A DNA stretch of 64,000 bases. It comes from Treponema sp. JC4. Its GTDB lineage: Bacteria; Spirochaetota; Spirochaetia; Treponematales; Treponemataceae. The position numbers and the translations under genes were made by a program. Shown in pieces: positions 49,728 through 57,533 of the stretch. The notes below the pieces were generated by a model. The model saw nothing but the letters and a program-made list of their open reading frames with translations. It did not search any database and was not told the origin of the DNA. Location: positions 1 through 64,000 of the forward strand of contig NZ_AJGU01000006.1 in NCBI RefSeq assembly GCF_000260795.1, in the 5' to 3' direction. Each line of letters begins with the position of its first letter. Positions within the stretch are counted from its first letter, which is position 1.

Positions 49728-51209
49728 GTTTCTGTCACTTTCCAAGACCGCCCTTAAAGCTCCAAGTTTCTCATTTGTTTCATCCCACTCCCTATCACTA
49801 TTCGAGTCGTACACAATGCCTCCTCCAGACTGCAAAGACCAGACCTTGCCCTGCTTTAATGCGCAGCGGATTGCAATACAGAAGTCTAAATCTCCGTTAC
49901 TCTGGATGTAACCTACAGCGCCCGCATAAAAACGACGCTTAGTTTTTTCCAGACGGCTCAAAATCTGAATTGCACTGATTTTTGGAGCGCCGCTTACAGT
50001 TCCAGCCGGGAAGGCTGCACGCAAAACCTGAATCGGCTTAAAGCCAGGCGCAACCTTACCCTGAACGTCAGAAACAATGTGCATTACGTGGCTGAAAAGT
50101 TCCACTTCCATAAAGCGGGTAACTTCCACACTGCCGTTAGAGCAAACGCGTCCCAAATCATTTCTTGCAAGATCAACCAGCATAAGATGCTCAGCGCGTT
50201 CTTTAGGATCATTCAAAAGTTCGTTTTTCAAATCCTCATCTTCCTGGTCATTTTTGCCGCGGCGTCGGGTTCCCGCAATCGGACGGATTGAAGCTACGCC
50301 CTTTCGCACGCGAACAAGACTTTCAGGACTTGAACCGATAAGCTGATGATCACCAAAATCAAGATAAAAAAGATAAGGACTTGGATTTACCGCACGAAGT
50401 CTTCTGTAAATCTCCAGAGCGGAATTATCACACTCCAGCTGAAGACGGCGGCTTGGAACAGCCTGCAAAAGATTTCCGGCAATAATTTCCTTTTTGATAG
50501 CCTCAACCTTTTCCTTGTATTCGCGCTCACTCTGTTCAAGGTTTGTGATTGTGCGGACAGGCTTAGGCTCTTCCGGCGCCTGAAGATAGGTAAAGTCCAT
50601 ATCGTTGAGACGCTTTTTAAGATTTTCAACTGCTGATTCCAGGTCAATCTGGTGCTCGTTATAGTTCAAGGCAAAAACGTGAAGCTTTTCTGTAAAGTGG
50701 TCAAAAATCACGTAGATGTGGCCGGCAATAAAATCACTTTCCGGAATGTGAAGCTCGTCAGTCTGGGCCGCCATAGTGATTGTGTCGCAGCGGGCACAGA
50801 ATTCGTAGCTGAGGTAGCCGAGTCCGCTGGCCGGAACAGGAATTGAGTTAGGAGATTCGCTTCCGTCTTCGCGGCGGATAACGCTTGTGTCATTCTGCTC
50901 AGCAACGTAAAGAAGGGCATCAAGAATGTCGGGAGTATGAAGTACGCGGCTGCCGGGTGCTATAGTTTCGCCGGTTGTGTTTTTGGCGCGGAAGGGAAGA
51001 CGGCGGCCGTCAATCAAAAAGGCAACTCCTTCATCATCCTGAACAATATGAAAAGCCTCTTCCAGCATAAGGATAGAATAGCGGTCTTTTCCGCGGGCAA
51101 AGCTTGCACTTTCCAGAATAGCCTTAGCCCCGATTTTTCGGGCCAGACTAAAAGGTGTGTATCGGTCACAAGGCAAAGAAAAATAAATTGAATCAGTACG
51201 TGATGCCAT
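49716..51209 (-). CDS. trpE: Anthranilate synthase component I
   Basis: A 497-residue chorismate-using enzyme. The N-terminal region has an LLES-like feedback-site segment (ILESASFARGKDRYSIL, about residue 30-46). The catalytic half has PSRRLQLE, SPESLVRVRKG, PIAGTRRRG, DLARNDLGRVC and GAPKISAIQIL, with the terminal Asp-Glu segment REWDETNEKLGA. It makes anthranilate with the TrpG domain. Start set at 51209 (MASRTDS; CAGGAGA upstream); a frame extension to 51284 overlaps the promoter. Its last codons overlap the hairpin of a type I element. Confidence 0.94.
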   Translation of the reverse strand: MASRTDSIYFSLPCDRYTPFSLARKIGAKAILESASFARGKDRYSILMLEEAFHIVQDDEGVAFLIDGRRLPFRAKNTTGETIAPGSRVLHTPDILDALLYVAEQNDTSVIRREDGSESPNSIPVPASGLGYLSYEFCARCDTITMAAQTDELHIPESDFIAGHIYVIFDHFTEKLHVFALNYNEHQIDLESAVENLKKRLNDMDFTYLQAPEEPKPVRTITNLEQSEREYKEKVEAIKKEIIAGNLLQAVPSRRLQLECDNSALEIYRRLRAVNPSPYLFYLDFGDHQLIGSSPESLVRVRKGVASIRPIAGTRRRGKNDQEDEDLKNELLNDPKERAEHLMLVDLARNDLGRVCSNGSVEVTRFMEVELFSHVMHIVSDVQGKVAPGFKPIQVLRAAFPAGTVSGAPKISAIQILSRLEKTKRRFYAGAVGYIQSNGDLDFCIAIRCALKQGKVWSLQSGGGIVYDSNSDREWDETNEKLGALRAVLESDRNAKA

Positions 51210-51333
51210 ATAATCTCCTGTTTCTATTAAAAGAAACGTTTCTCTTGATAGAAACAATATAACATGGCTTGTTGTTACTGTCAATAGTAACAGAGTAATT
51301 TTTTTTACTATTACTCAAATTCTGTGGTATAAT
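51210..51333. promoter_or_regulatory. Divergent trpE / acyl-CoA ligase control region with three palindromes
   Basis: trpE promoter (minus strand): TTGACA (51279-51284), 17 bases, TATATT (51256-51261). Ligase promoter (plus): TTACTA (51305-51310), 17 bases, TATAAT (51328-51333). Palindromes: 51220-51255 (outer GTTTCTAT/ATAGAAAC and inner AGAAACGTTTCT on one centre) over the trpE start point; 51274-51291 (GTTACT/AGTAAC) over the trpE -35; 51293-51316 (GAGTAAT/ATTACTC) over the ligase -35. They look like repressor operators. Confidence 0.8.
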
Positions 51334-51370
51334 TTAAACATTAAAAAATAACAAAAAAAGAGAGAAAAAA

Positions 51371-53005
51371 ATGCCTGTTACAGAATTTTTGGAGCGAAAC
51401 GCAAAATTATATCCTAATGAAATTGCTCTTGTAGAGCTTAATCCTGAAAAAGCTGACAATAGACGCCTTACCTGGAAAGATTCAGATTTGATTGAATCAT
51501 CAAAATACGCCCCTTACCGCCGCGAAATCAGTTGGGCTGTATTTGACGAAAAGGCTAACCGCTTTGCAAATATGCTTATCAACCGCGGAATCAAAAAGAG
51601 CGATAAAGTTGCAATCCTTATGTATAACTGCCTTGAATGGCTTCCGATTTATTTTGGAATCCTCAAGACCGGTGCCATTGCAGTGCCTTTTAACTTCCGC
51701 TATGACGCAGAAGAAATCCTTTACTGTGTAGACCTTGCTGACGTTGACGTTCTTGTTTTTGGCTTTGAATTTATCGGACGTATCGAACAGATTGCCGAAA
51801 AACTCAGTAAAAACCGCCTTTTGATTTATGTAGGCGACGGCTGTCCTGAATTTGCCGAAAGCTACCGGGAACTTGCCGCAGACTGTTCAAGCGTTGCGCC
51901 GAATGTTCCAATCACAGATGATGATTTTGGTGCAATTTATTTTTCTTCGGGAACTACAGGTTTTCCAAAGGCAATTCTGCACAAACACCGCAGTTTAACT
52001 CAGGCTGCCGAAATGGAACAGGTTCACCATCAGACCGGTCGCGACGATGTTTTCCTTTGTATTCCGCCTCTTTACCATACCGGAGCAAAATTCCACTGGA
52101 TGGGAAGCCTTGTTGCCGGAAGCCGTGCTGTTCTTCTCAAGGGCGCAAAACCTAAGACAATTCTTGATGCCGTTTCCAGCGAGCATTGTACCATTGTTTG
52201 GCTTCTGGTGCCTTGGGCTCAGGATATTCTTGATGCTCTGGACAGCGGCGAACTTAAAAAAGAAGATTTCAAGCTTGATCAGTGGCGTCTTATGCATATC
52301 GGTGCTCAACCGGTTCCGCCTTCCCTGATTAAACGCTGGATGGAATATTTCCCTAATCATTCTTACGATACAAACTACGGACTTTCGGAATCTACAGGTC
52401 CTGGCTGCGTTCACCTTGGAATGGAAAATATCCACAAGGTCGGAGCAATCGGCGTTCCTGGTTACCGCTGGCAGTGTAAAATTGTTGATGAAAACGGAAA
52501 TGAAGTTAAGCGCGGTGATGTCGGTGAGCTTTGTGTAAAAGGCCCTGGCGTTATGACCTGCTACTGCCACAACGTAGAGGCGACTGCCGAAACAATCAAA
52601 GACGGCTGGCTCTTTACAGGTGATATGGCCATGCAGGATGAAGATGGATTTTACTTCCTGGTTGACCGCAAGAAGGACGTTATCGTCAGTGGTGGAGAAA
52701 ATATTTACCCTGTTCAGATTGAAGACTTTTTGCGAACAAATCCAAAAATCAAGGATGTTGCCGTTATTGGACTTGCAGACCGCCGCCTTGGTGAAAAAAC
52801 AGCCGCAATTATCGAACTTAAAGACGGCATGACTGCTACAAAAGAAGAAATCGATGACTTCTGTCAGGGACTTGCCCGTTATAAGCGTCCAAAGGAAATC
52901 ATTTTTGATTCAATTCCGCGAAATGCTACCGGTAAAATTGAAAAGCCTGCTTTGCGTAAGCGTTACGGTGCTGACCAGCTTGTTGCTCAGGAAAACAGAG
53001 GGTAG
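51371..53005 (+). CDS. AMP-forming acyl-CoA synthetase
   Basis: A 544-residue adenylate-forming enzyme. Core motifs are IYFSSGTTGFPKAILHKHR (A3), YGLSESTG (A5), GWLFTGDMAMQDEDGFYFLVDRKKD (A7-A8) and the C-terminal catalytic lysine in RNATGKIEKPALR. It activates a fatty, aromatic or branched acid with ATP and CoA; the substrate cannot be told. It is divergent from trpE and shares a dense operator region with it, suggesting joint regulation. Confidence 0.9.
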   Translation: MPVTEFLERNAKLYPNEIALVELNPEKADNRRLTWKDSDLIESSKYAPYRREISWAVFDEKANRFANMLINRGIKKSDKVAILMYNCLEWLPIYFGILKTGAIAVPFNFRYDAEEILYCVDLADVDVLVFGFEFIGRIEQIAEKLSKNRLLIYVGDGCPEFAESYRELAADCSSVAPNVPITDDDFGAIYFSSGTTGFPKAILHKHRSLTQAAEMEQVHHQTGRDDVFLCIPPLYHTGAKFHWMGSLVAGSRAVLLKGAKPKTILDAVSSEHCTIVWLLVPWAQDILDALDSGELKKEDFKLDQWRLMHIGAQPVPPSLIKRWMEYFPNHSYDTNYGLSESTGPGCVHLGMENIHKVGAIGVPGYRWQCKIVDENGNEVKRGDVGELCVKGPGVMTCYCHNVEATAETIKDGWLFTGDMAMQDEDGFYFLVDRKKDVIVSGGENIYPVQIEDFLRTNPKIKDVAVIGLADRRLGEKTAAIIELKDGMTATKEEIDDFCQGLARYKRPKEIIFDSIPRNATGKIEKPALRKRYGADQLVAQENRG

Positions 53006-53095
53006 GGGAAAGCCTTCCCCTGGCTCGCACTTCGTTGCTCGCCACCCCTTCACCTAGGGGGACGCTCCGCTTTCCCCCTAAAACCCCCGGAAATA
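53006..53095 (-). repeat. GGGGAAGGCTTTCCCC spacer repeat, copy 1
   Basis: Contains GGGAAAGCCTTCCCC, a GCACTTCGTTGC hairpin, and CCTAGGGGGA. Minus-strand reading matches the copies at 54385-54480 and 63104-63180: GCAACGAAGTGC followed by AGGGGAAGGC. No gene found. Confidence 0.7.
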
Positions 53096-53101
53096 TAGAT
53101 T

Positions 53102-53725
53102 ATGGAAAAACTGATATCTCTTACATTCGATGACGGCCCGAACTTAAGCGGCTTCATAATGAACGACATGCTAGATGTGCTGGAAAAGCACGGCGTAGTC
53201 GGATCGTTTTTTCTGATTGGAAATAAGATTAATGAAGAAAACACCGCCGTTATCAAACGTGCAATGGCTCTGGGCTGCGATATCGAAAATCATTCATGGT
53301 CACATCCAGACGCCGTGAAAGAAGGACTTTCCAAAGCTCAGATTGAAGACGAGTTTTTACGAACCGAAGAAGCAATTTTTAAGGTTACCGGCCGTCACAC
53401 AGAATTTTACCGCCCGCCTTATATTTCCGTAAATGATTTGATGTACGAAGCTGTTCCCCGCCCCTTTATCTGCGGCCACGCCTGCGAAGACTGGATACCA
53501 GAATATTCTGCCGACACTCTTCTTGAAAAAATGTTAGCCGGCACTCAGGACGGCGTAATTTATCTTCTACACTGCGGTGAAAGTAACATCCACAGTGTTG
53601 AAACTGTCGATCGTGCAATACCAATTCTCAAATTCCAGGGTTACGACTTCGTCACAGTCCCGGAGCTTTTCCGACGGAAAGGTGTAACTCCCGCCAAAGG
53701 TAAGCTCTGGACGGTGGTAGAGTAG
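53102..53725 (+). CDS. Polysaccharide deacetylase (NodB domain)
   Basis: A 207-residue CE4 deacetylase without a signal peptide. Motif 1 is LTFDDGPN (catalytic base and metal Asp), motif 2 HSWSHPDA (metal His pair), motif 3 FYRPPY, with a late LLHCGES resembling motif 5. It removes acetyl groups from N-acetylated sugars, possibly peptidoglycan or another glycan. The absence of a signal peptide suggests a cytoplasmic or unusually exported enzyme. It is convergent with purN (14 bases). Confidence 0.9.
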   Translation: MEKLISLTFDDGPNLSGFIMNDMLDVLEKHGVVGSFFLIGNKINEENTAVIKRAMALGCDIENHSWSHPDAVKEGLSKAQIEDEFLRTEEAIFKVTGRHTEFYRPPYISVNDLMYEAVPRPFICGHACEDWIPEYSADTLLEKMLAGTQDGVIYLLHCGESNIHSVETVDRAIPILKFQGYDFVTVPELFRRKGVTPAKGKLWTVVE

Positions 53726-53739
53726 AAAAAAAAGGAAAT

Positions 53740-54366
53740 CTATTTTGTAAGAAGAAGCAGTCCTTCTACAATTGCCTTGTGTTCTTCCGGGGCAATGCGG
53801 GCATAAAGGGTGTCCGGGTCGTCGCCTGGGAGAACAGGAACTTTCTTCTGAATGAGGATTTTTCCGCCGTCACATTCGCTGCTAACAAGGTGGATGGTAC
53901 AGCCGCTTTCTTTTTCGCCGGCTGCAAGAACAGCTTCGTGAACGTGGTGGCCCCACATGCCGACTCCGCCGAACTTTGGCAAAAGAGCCGGATGCAGGTT
54001 TATGATTTTGTCTTTGTATTCTTCAAGGATTTTTCCACTTAAAACAGTGAGCCAGCCGGCCTGGACGATTGCTTCAGCACCGAACTCGCGGCATTTTGCG
54101 AGAACGGCATCAGAAACTGCAAGACGCTTTTCGTCGCGGGAAGCAGCCTTTGCAACCTCCGCTCCCATAACGGCAAAAGGCGAACAGATTACGCCAGGAA
54201 TGCCAGCCTTAGCGGCACGTTCCAGTGCAAAGGCCTTCTTGGTATCTGAAATGACGCAGACAATTTCATAAGGGCAGGCATCGCCCTGCGCAGTCTGGTA
54301 GTCAATTAAAGCCTGTAAGTTTGTTCCGCCGCCGCTAACGAGTACGGCTGTTTTAAGTTTTGGCAT
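53740..54366 (-). CDS. purN: Phosphoribosylglycinamide formyltransferase
   Basis: A 208-residue PurN. The substrate loop is VLVSGGGTNLQALIDYQ, and the catalytic Asn-His-Asp are in NLHPALLPKFGG, GHHVHEAVL and SSECDGGKILIQ. It transfers the formyl group from 10-formyl-THF to GAR in purine synthesis. It is the last gene of the minus-strand purE-purM-purN group. Confidence 0.94.
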   Translation of the reverse strand: MPKLKTAVLVSGGGTNLQALIDYQTAQGDACPYEIVCVISDTKKAFALERAAKAGIPGVICSPFAVMGAEVAKAASRDEKRLAVSDAVLAKCREFGAEAIVQAGWLTVLSGKILEEYKDKIINLHPALLPKFGGVGMWGHHVHEAVLAAGEKESGCTIHLVSSECDGGKILIQKKVPVLPGDDPDTLYARIAPEEHKAIVEGLLLLTK

Positions 54367-54384
54367 AGATAATTTCCTTTGAAA

Positions 54385-54480
54385 ATCGGGGGTCTTAGGG
54401 GGTAAGCAACTTGTTGCGTCCCCCTAGGCGAAAGGGTAGCCCGCAACGAAGTGCGGGCGCAGGGGAAGGCTTTCCCCTCC
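54385..54480 (+). repeat. GGGGAAGGCTTTCCCC spacer repeat, copy 2
   Basis: GGGGGTCTTAGGGGG, CCCCCTAGGCGAAAGGG, GCCCGCAACGAAGTGCGGGC and AGGGGAAGGCTTTCCCCTCC. The GCAACGAAGTGC hairpin is extended here by GGGC/GCCC arms. It lies between purM and purN. Confidence 0.75.
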
Positions 54481-54483
54481 TAG

Positions 54484-55578
54484 TTAGTCTTCAAACAAAA
54501 CAGAATCTTTCTGTCCCTTTACTTCGCCCTTAGCGTATTCTACGCGGCCGATTTTATAAGCTTTCATATCTGGGCAGTAATCTTTGTGGTATTTAGAAGC
54601 ATTTGCGTTGAACATTGCAAGAATATCATCAGCTTCTTTAGCGCTAACAGCAAGCACAAAACCAATACCCATGTTGAAAGTATTGTAAATAGAAGCAGTA
54701 TCAGCACCACGGCGGATAAGTTCACCAAATACAGGAGGAATATCCCAGCTTCCGCGGTTGATTACAGAAATCAGCTGCTTTTTGCCGTCCTTAGCCTTTG
54801 GATACATACGAGGAATATTTTCGTAGAATCCGCCGCCAGTAACGTGAACCATACCGTGAACAGCCTTGCGGTATTTTTTCAAAACTTCCATAACAGGCTT
54901 AACGTAAATGCGGGTTGGTGTAAGAAGCACTTCGCCGATAGTTTTACCTGTATCTTTTCCGTCAATCTGGAAAGGATCATCAAAATTCTGAACAAGCTTG
55001 CGAACCAGGCTGAAACCGTTCGAGTGAACGCCAGTTGAGCTCAAACCAATCAAAACATCGCCTTCGCGAATATCCTGACCAGTAATCATTTCTTTCTTTT
55101 CGCCAACGCCAACGCCAAAACCTGCAAGGTCATATTTTCCGTCATCATAAAAATCAGGCATTTCAGCAGTTTCGCCGCCAAGAAGAGCACAGCCGGTATC
55201 AACACAACCGTCAGCAACGCCCTTAACAAGGTCAGCCGCAACATCAGCATCAAGTTTTCCGCAGGCAACATAATCAAGGAAGAAGGAAGTCTGAACACCA
55301 GAGCAGAGAATATCGTTTACGCTCATCGCAACACAGTCAATTCCCACAGTGTCATATTTTTTCATTTTGAAGGCAATGTCCAGTTTTGTACCAACACCGT
55401 CTGTTCCACTTACAATTACAGGATTTTTATATCCCTTTGGAACCTCGAACATTCCGTTAAAACTTCCCAAACCTGTCAAAAGTCCCGGAATTGCAGTTCT
55501 CTTTGCGTGTTCCTTGTACTTATCAACTGCGCGATAACCTTCTTCTACGTCTACACCTGATTCTTTGTAAGATGCCAT
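54484..55578 (-). CDS. purM: Phosphoribosylformylglycinamidine cyclo-ligase
   Basis: A 364-residue AIR synthetase. Motifs: SYKESGVDVEEGYRAVDKYK at the N-terminus, SGTDGVGTKLDIAF, DCVAMSVNDILCSG, ALLGGETAEMPDFY and VTGGGFYENIPRM. It closes the imidazole ring of AIR using ATP. Within the purine group it follows purE and precedes purN. Confidence 0.95.
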   Translation of the reverse strand: MASYKESGVDVEEGYRAVDKYKEHAKRTAIPGLLTGLGSFNGMFEVPKGYKNPVIVSGTDGVGTKLDIAFKMKKYDTVGIDCVAMSVNDILCSGVQTSFFLDYVACGKLDADVAADLVKGVADGCVDTGCALLGGETAEMPDFYDDGKYDLAGFGVGVGEKKEMITGQDIREGDVLIGLSSTGVHSNGFSLVRKLVQNFDDPFQIDGKDTGKTIGEVLLTPTRIYVKPVMEVLKKYRKAVHGMVHVTGGGFYENIPRMYPKAKDGKKQLISVINRGSWDIPPVFGELIRRGADTASIYNTFNMGIGFVLAVSAKEADDILAMFNANASKYHKDYCPDMKAYKIGRVEYAKGEVKGQKDSVLFED

Positions 55579-55601
55579 TTTTAGCTCCTGTTATTTATTT
55601 G

Positions 55602-55712
55602 GGCGTTCCCCTCGCTTCCGCTCGGGTCGCTACGTTCCGGGTTCCGCTGTCGCTCCATTCGTCCGCTTACGCTTCTGAACAGCTTCGCTGCCCTTCACAT
55701 CGCTAACGCAAT
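55602..55712 (-). repeat. GC-rich intergenic repeat, GCGATAGCGGAAC family, copy 3
   Basis: Minus strand: GAATGGAGCGACAGCGGAAC, CCCGGAACGTAGCGACCCG, AGCGGAAGCGAGGGGAAC. It aligns with copies 1 and 2, with changed hairpin sequences (GGCAGCGAAGCTG, GAAGCGTAAGCGG). Confidence 0.7.
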
Positions 55713-55715
55713 TTT

Positions 55716-56210
55716 TTAAAATTTAATGTCTATTCCTGATGCGGCTGCATCATCTGCAAGCTTTTTTCTAAAAGCAATTAATTTTTCTTTAAGTTCTGGA
55801 TTAGAAAGTGCAAGAATCTGCACTGCAAGATAAGCCGCATTTTTTGCGCTGTTGATTCCAACCGTTGCGACCGGAATCTGTGGAGGCATCTGAACAATGC
55901 TCAAAAGAGCGTCCATTCCGCCAAGACCGTTTGATTTTTCGCTTACGCATTCAAGCGGCACACCAATTACAGGAAGAGTTGTAATTCCCGCAATCACACC
56001 AGGAAGGGCTGCTGCAAGACCGGCACCGGCAATAATAACCTGGCATCCGTCTTTTTCAACCTGCTCAACAGTCTGCTTCAAAAGAGCCCCTGCTCTGTGG
56101 GCAGAAATGATGTAAGCCTTGTAATCCACACCGAATTCAGAAAGAACATCGGCAGCCTTTTTCATTGTGTCTTTGTCAGACTTAGACCCGAAAAAAATCG
56201 CAACTTTCAT
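55716..56210 (-). CDS. purE: N5-carboxyaminoimidazole ribonucleotide mutase
   Basis: A 164-residue PurE. GSKSDKDTMKKAADVL and SAHRAGALL mark the substrate site; GAGLAAALPGVIAG and IPVATVGINSAKNAAYLAVQILAL follow. The SAHR motif and the overall length suit the class I mutase, which needs PurK; some treponemes instead have the class II AIR carboxylase, which this does not resemble as I remember it. First gene of the purE-purM-purN group. Confidence 0.92.
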   Translation of the reverse strand: MKVAIFFGSKSDKDTMKKAADVLSEFGVDYKAYIISAHRAGALLKQTVEQVEKDGCQVIIAGAGLAAALPGVIAGITTLPVIGVPLECVSEKSNGLGGMDALLSIVQMPPQIPVATVGINSAKNAAYLAVQILALSNPELKEKLIAFRKKLADDAAASGIDIKF

Positions 56211-56275
56211 GGTAGAGTTATAGCATAAAACAATGTTTAAATAAACGTATTATAAATAATTTCAATTAAAAATAT

Positions 56276-56378
56276 GGCTCCCGGTCACGAAGCATGGTTC
56301 AAAACCGCTCGGTACCTCGCTACATGCTATTTTTGTTAGGAAACTATTGAACGCGCCGCTAGCGCGGCAGACAAAATA
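56276..56378 (-). repeat. Structured 130-bp repeat, copy 3 (truncated)
   Basis: Minus strand: hairpin GCCGCGCTAGCGCGGCGC, a GTTTCC block, AACAAAAATAGC, CATGTAGCGAGGTACCGAGCG, GGTTTTG and ACCGGGAGCC. The left outer arm (AAAAACACTCTG in the other copies) is missing. It lies between purE and the flaB terminator. Confidence 0.72.
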
Positions 56379-56381
56379 AAT

Positions 56382-56410
56382 AAAAAAAGGCGTCCAAAGC
56401 GGACGCCTTT
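56382..56410 (-). terminator. Terminator behind the displaced flaB end
   Basis: Minus-strand stem GGCGTCC-GCTTT-GGACGCC followed by seven T. It lies 19 bases after the stop of the displaced flaB end and was probably the original flaB terminator. Confidence 0.85.
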
Positions 56411-56428
56411 TCTTAAGCCAATTTATTT

Positions 56429-56473
56429 CTAGCGCAAGAGTGAAAGTACATTCTGGCTGCTCTGATTAGCTGC
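56429..56473 (-). pseudogene. Displaced 3' end of flaB
   Basis: On the minus strand it encodes [13 protein letters not shown]-stop, identical to the flagellin end at 56646-56687. Eight of the 13 codons differ, all synonymously. It directly abuts the stem of a type II element (56474-56518) and is followed by its own terminator. No start codon or upstream coding part is present. Confidence 0.9.
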
Positions 56474-56545
56474 GCAGGTCGTAAGGCTTTTCTTCAGATT
56501 TCTGTGCAGTGTACCTGCTCCCACTTGCTGCTAGCGCATCAAGTG
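56474..56545 (+). repeat. Type II two-hairpin element downstream of flaB
   Basis: Hairpin 56474-56518: stem GCAGGT/ACCTGC, with CGTAAGG next to the left arm. After 3 bases comes the simple hairpin 56522-56545 (CACTTG/CAAGTG). Beyond it (56567-56582) GCACAGGCAAACCAGA repeats flaB codons in inverted orientation with one mismatch. The unit lies between the real and the displaced flaB ends. Confidence 0.8.
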
Positions 56546-56594
56546 CTTCATATCTGGTGGCTCACAGCACAGGCAAACCAGACTGTGTTAAAAC

Positions 56595-56620
56595 AAAAAA
56601 AGCGCCGCATACGCGACGCT
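56595..56620 (-). terminator. Terminator of the intact flaB gene
   Basis: Minus strand: AGCGTCGC-GTAT-GCGGCGCT stem (one T-G pair) and seven T, 25 bases after the flaB stop. Confidence 0.85.
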
Positions 56621-56645
56621 TTCTGTCTATTAAGCAACCATTTAA

Positions 56646-57506
56646 CTAGCGGAGAAGAGACAATACGTTCTGTGAGCTCTGGTTTGCCTGAGCCAACATA
56701 GCTGTACCAGCCTGGCTGAGTACCTGGTCGCGTGTGAAGTCAACCATTGTAGCTGCCATGTCTGTATCGCGGATGCGTGATTCAGAAGCCTGGAGGTTTT
56801 CAGCACCGATATCAAGACCTGTTACTGTCTTTTCAAGGCGGTTCTGGTAAGCACCAAGGTCAGCACGCTGTTTGTTGATTCTCTTAAGAGCTTCATCCAA
56901 AGTACCAATAGCGCGGTTAGCTTCATCTGGAGTTTCCAAAGTCATGATAGATTCATCACCAACGTTGCGGAGGCCAAGAGCCATAGCAGACATTGTACCG
57001 ATGAATACCTGAGTTCTCTGATCCATGTTAGCACCAATATGGAACCACATAGAAGCAGTAACTTCATTTTCACCTGTTGGGCGAGCGAAGCGGCCTGTAA
57101 GCATGTTCATACCGTTGAACTGAGCACAAGAAGCAATGCGGTCTACTTCGGCGATCAAAGAAGAAACTTCTACCTGAATCTGCATGCGGTCTTCTGAAGT
57201 GTAAATACCGTTTGATGACTGAACAGCAAGCTCGCGGATGCGCTGAATGATGTCTGTAGTTTCCTGCAAGAAACCTTCTGTTGTCTGAATGAATGAAATG
57301 CCGTTCTGTGCGTTTGTAGAAGCCTGGTGCAAACCACGGATCTGAGAACGCATTTTCTCAGATACTGCCAATCCTGATGCATCATCACCTGCGCGGTTGA
57401 TTTTCAAACCTGAAGAAAGTTTCTCCATGTTTTTCTGGGCATTGAGATCCTGAATTCCCTGGGAACGCTGAGCGAACATAGCACTCATATTGTGATTAAT
57501 AACCAT
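56646..57506 (-). CDS. flaB: Flagellar filament core protein (flagellin) FlaB
   Basis: A 286-residue flagellin, the size of spirochaetal FlaB. The N-terminal D0/D1 region is [35 protein letters not shown]; the C-terminal one is [20 protein letters not shown] and [18 protein letters not shown]. The central variable region is short, as usual for periplasmic flagella. The start is the ATG at 57506 after AAGGAG; the longer frame to 57578 is leader. A sigma-28 promoter lies about 100 bases upstream, and a leader hairpin with 9-base arms (57535-57573) precedes the ribosome site. The 3' end is duplicated at 56429-56473. Confidence 0.96.
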   Translation of the reverse strand: MVINHNMSAMFAQRSQGIQDLNAQKNMEKLSSGLKINRAGDDASGLAVSEKMRSQIRGLHQASTNAQNGISFIQTTEGFLQETTDIIQRIRELAVQSSNGIYTSEDRMQIQVEVSSLIAEVDRIASCAQFNGMNMLTGRFARPTGENEVTASMWFHIGANMDQRTQVFIGTMSAMALGLRNVGDESIMTLETPDEANRAIGTLDEALKRINKQRADLGAYQNRLEKTVTGLDIGAENLQASESRIRDTDMAATMVDFTRDQVLSQAGTAMLAQANQSSQNVLSLLR

Positions 57507-57533
57507 AATAATCTCCTTATTCTTTGGTTGGTT

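Noticed and set aside
51210-51370. Tryptophan attenuator or T-box upstream of trpE
   Set aside because: The trpE leader is about 40 bases, too short for a leader peptide or T-box, and contains no tandem Trp codons.
8889-56545. Integron attC sites (some treponemes carry chromosomal integrons)
   Set aside because: Some copies contain GCTTAAC or GCTAAC resembling RYYYAAC, but no matching GTTRRRY lies at the other end, and flanking genes are not promoterless cassettes.
56429-56687. Diversity-generating retroelement (template/variable repeat pair at a gene end)
   Set aside because: The paired gene ends differ at silent positions of all bases rather than at adenines, amino acids are conserved, and no reverse transcriptase is in the window.
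56504-56701. Small plus-strand gene encoding a flagellin-like WLTAQANQT segment
   Set aside because: It lacks a ribosome site, runs antisense into flaB, and the similarity is explained by a 16-base inverted copy of flaB DNA.
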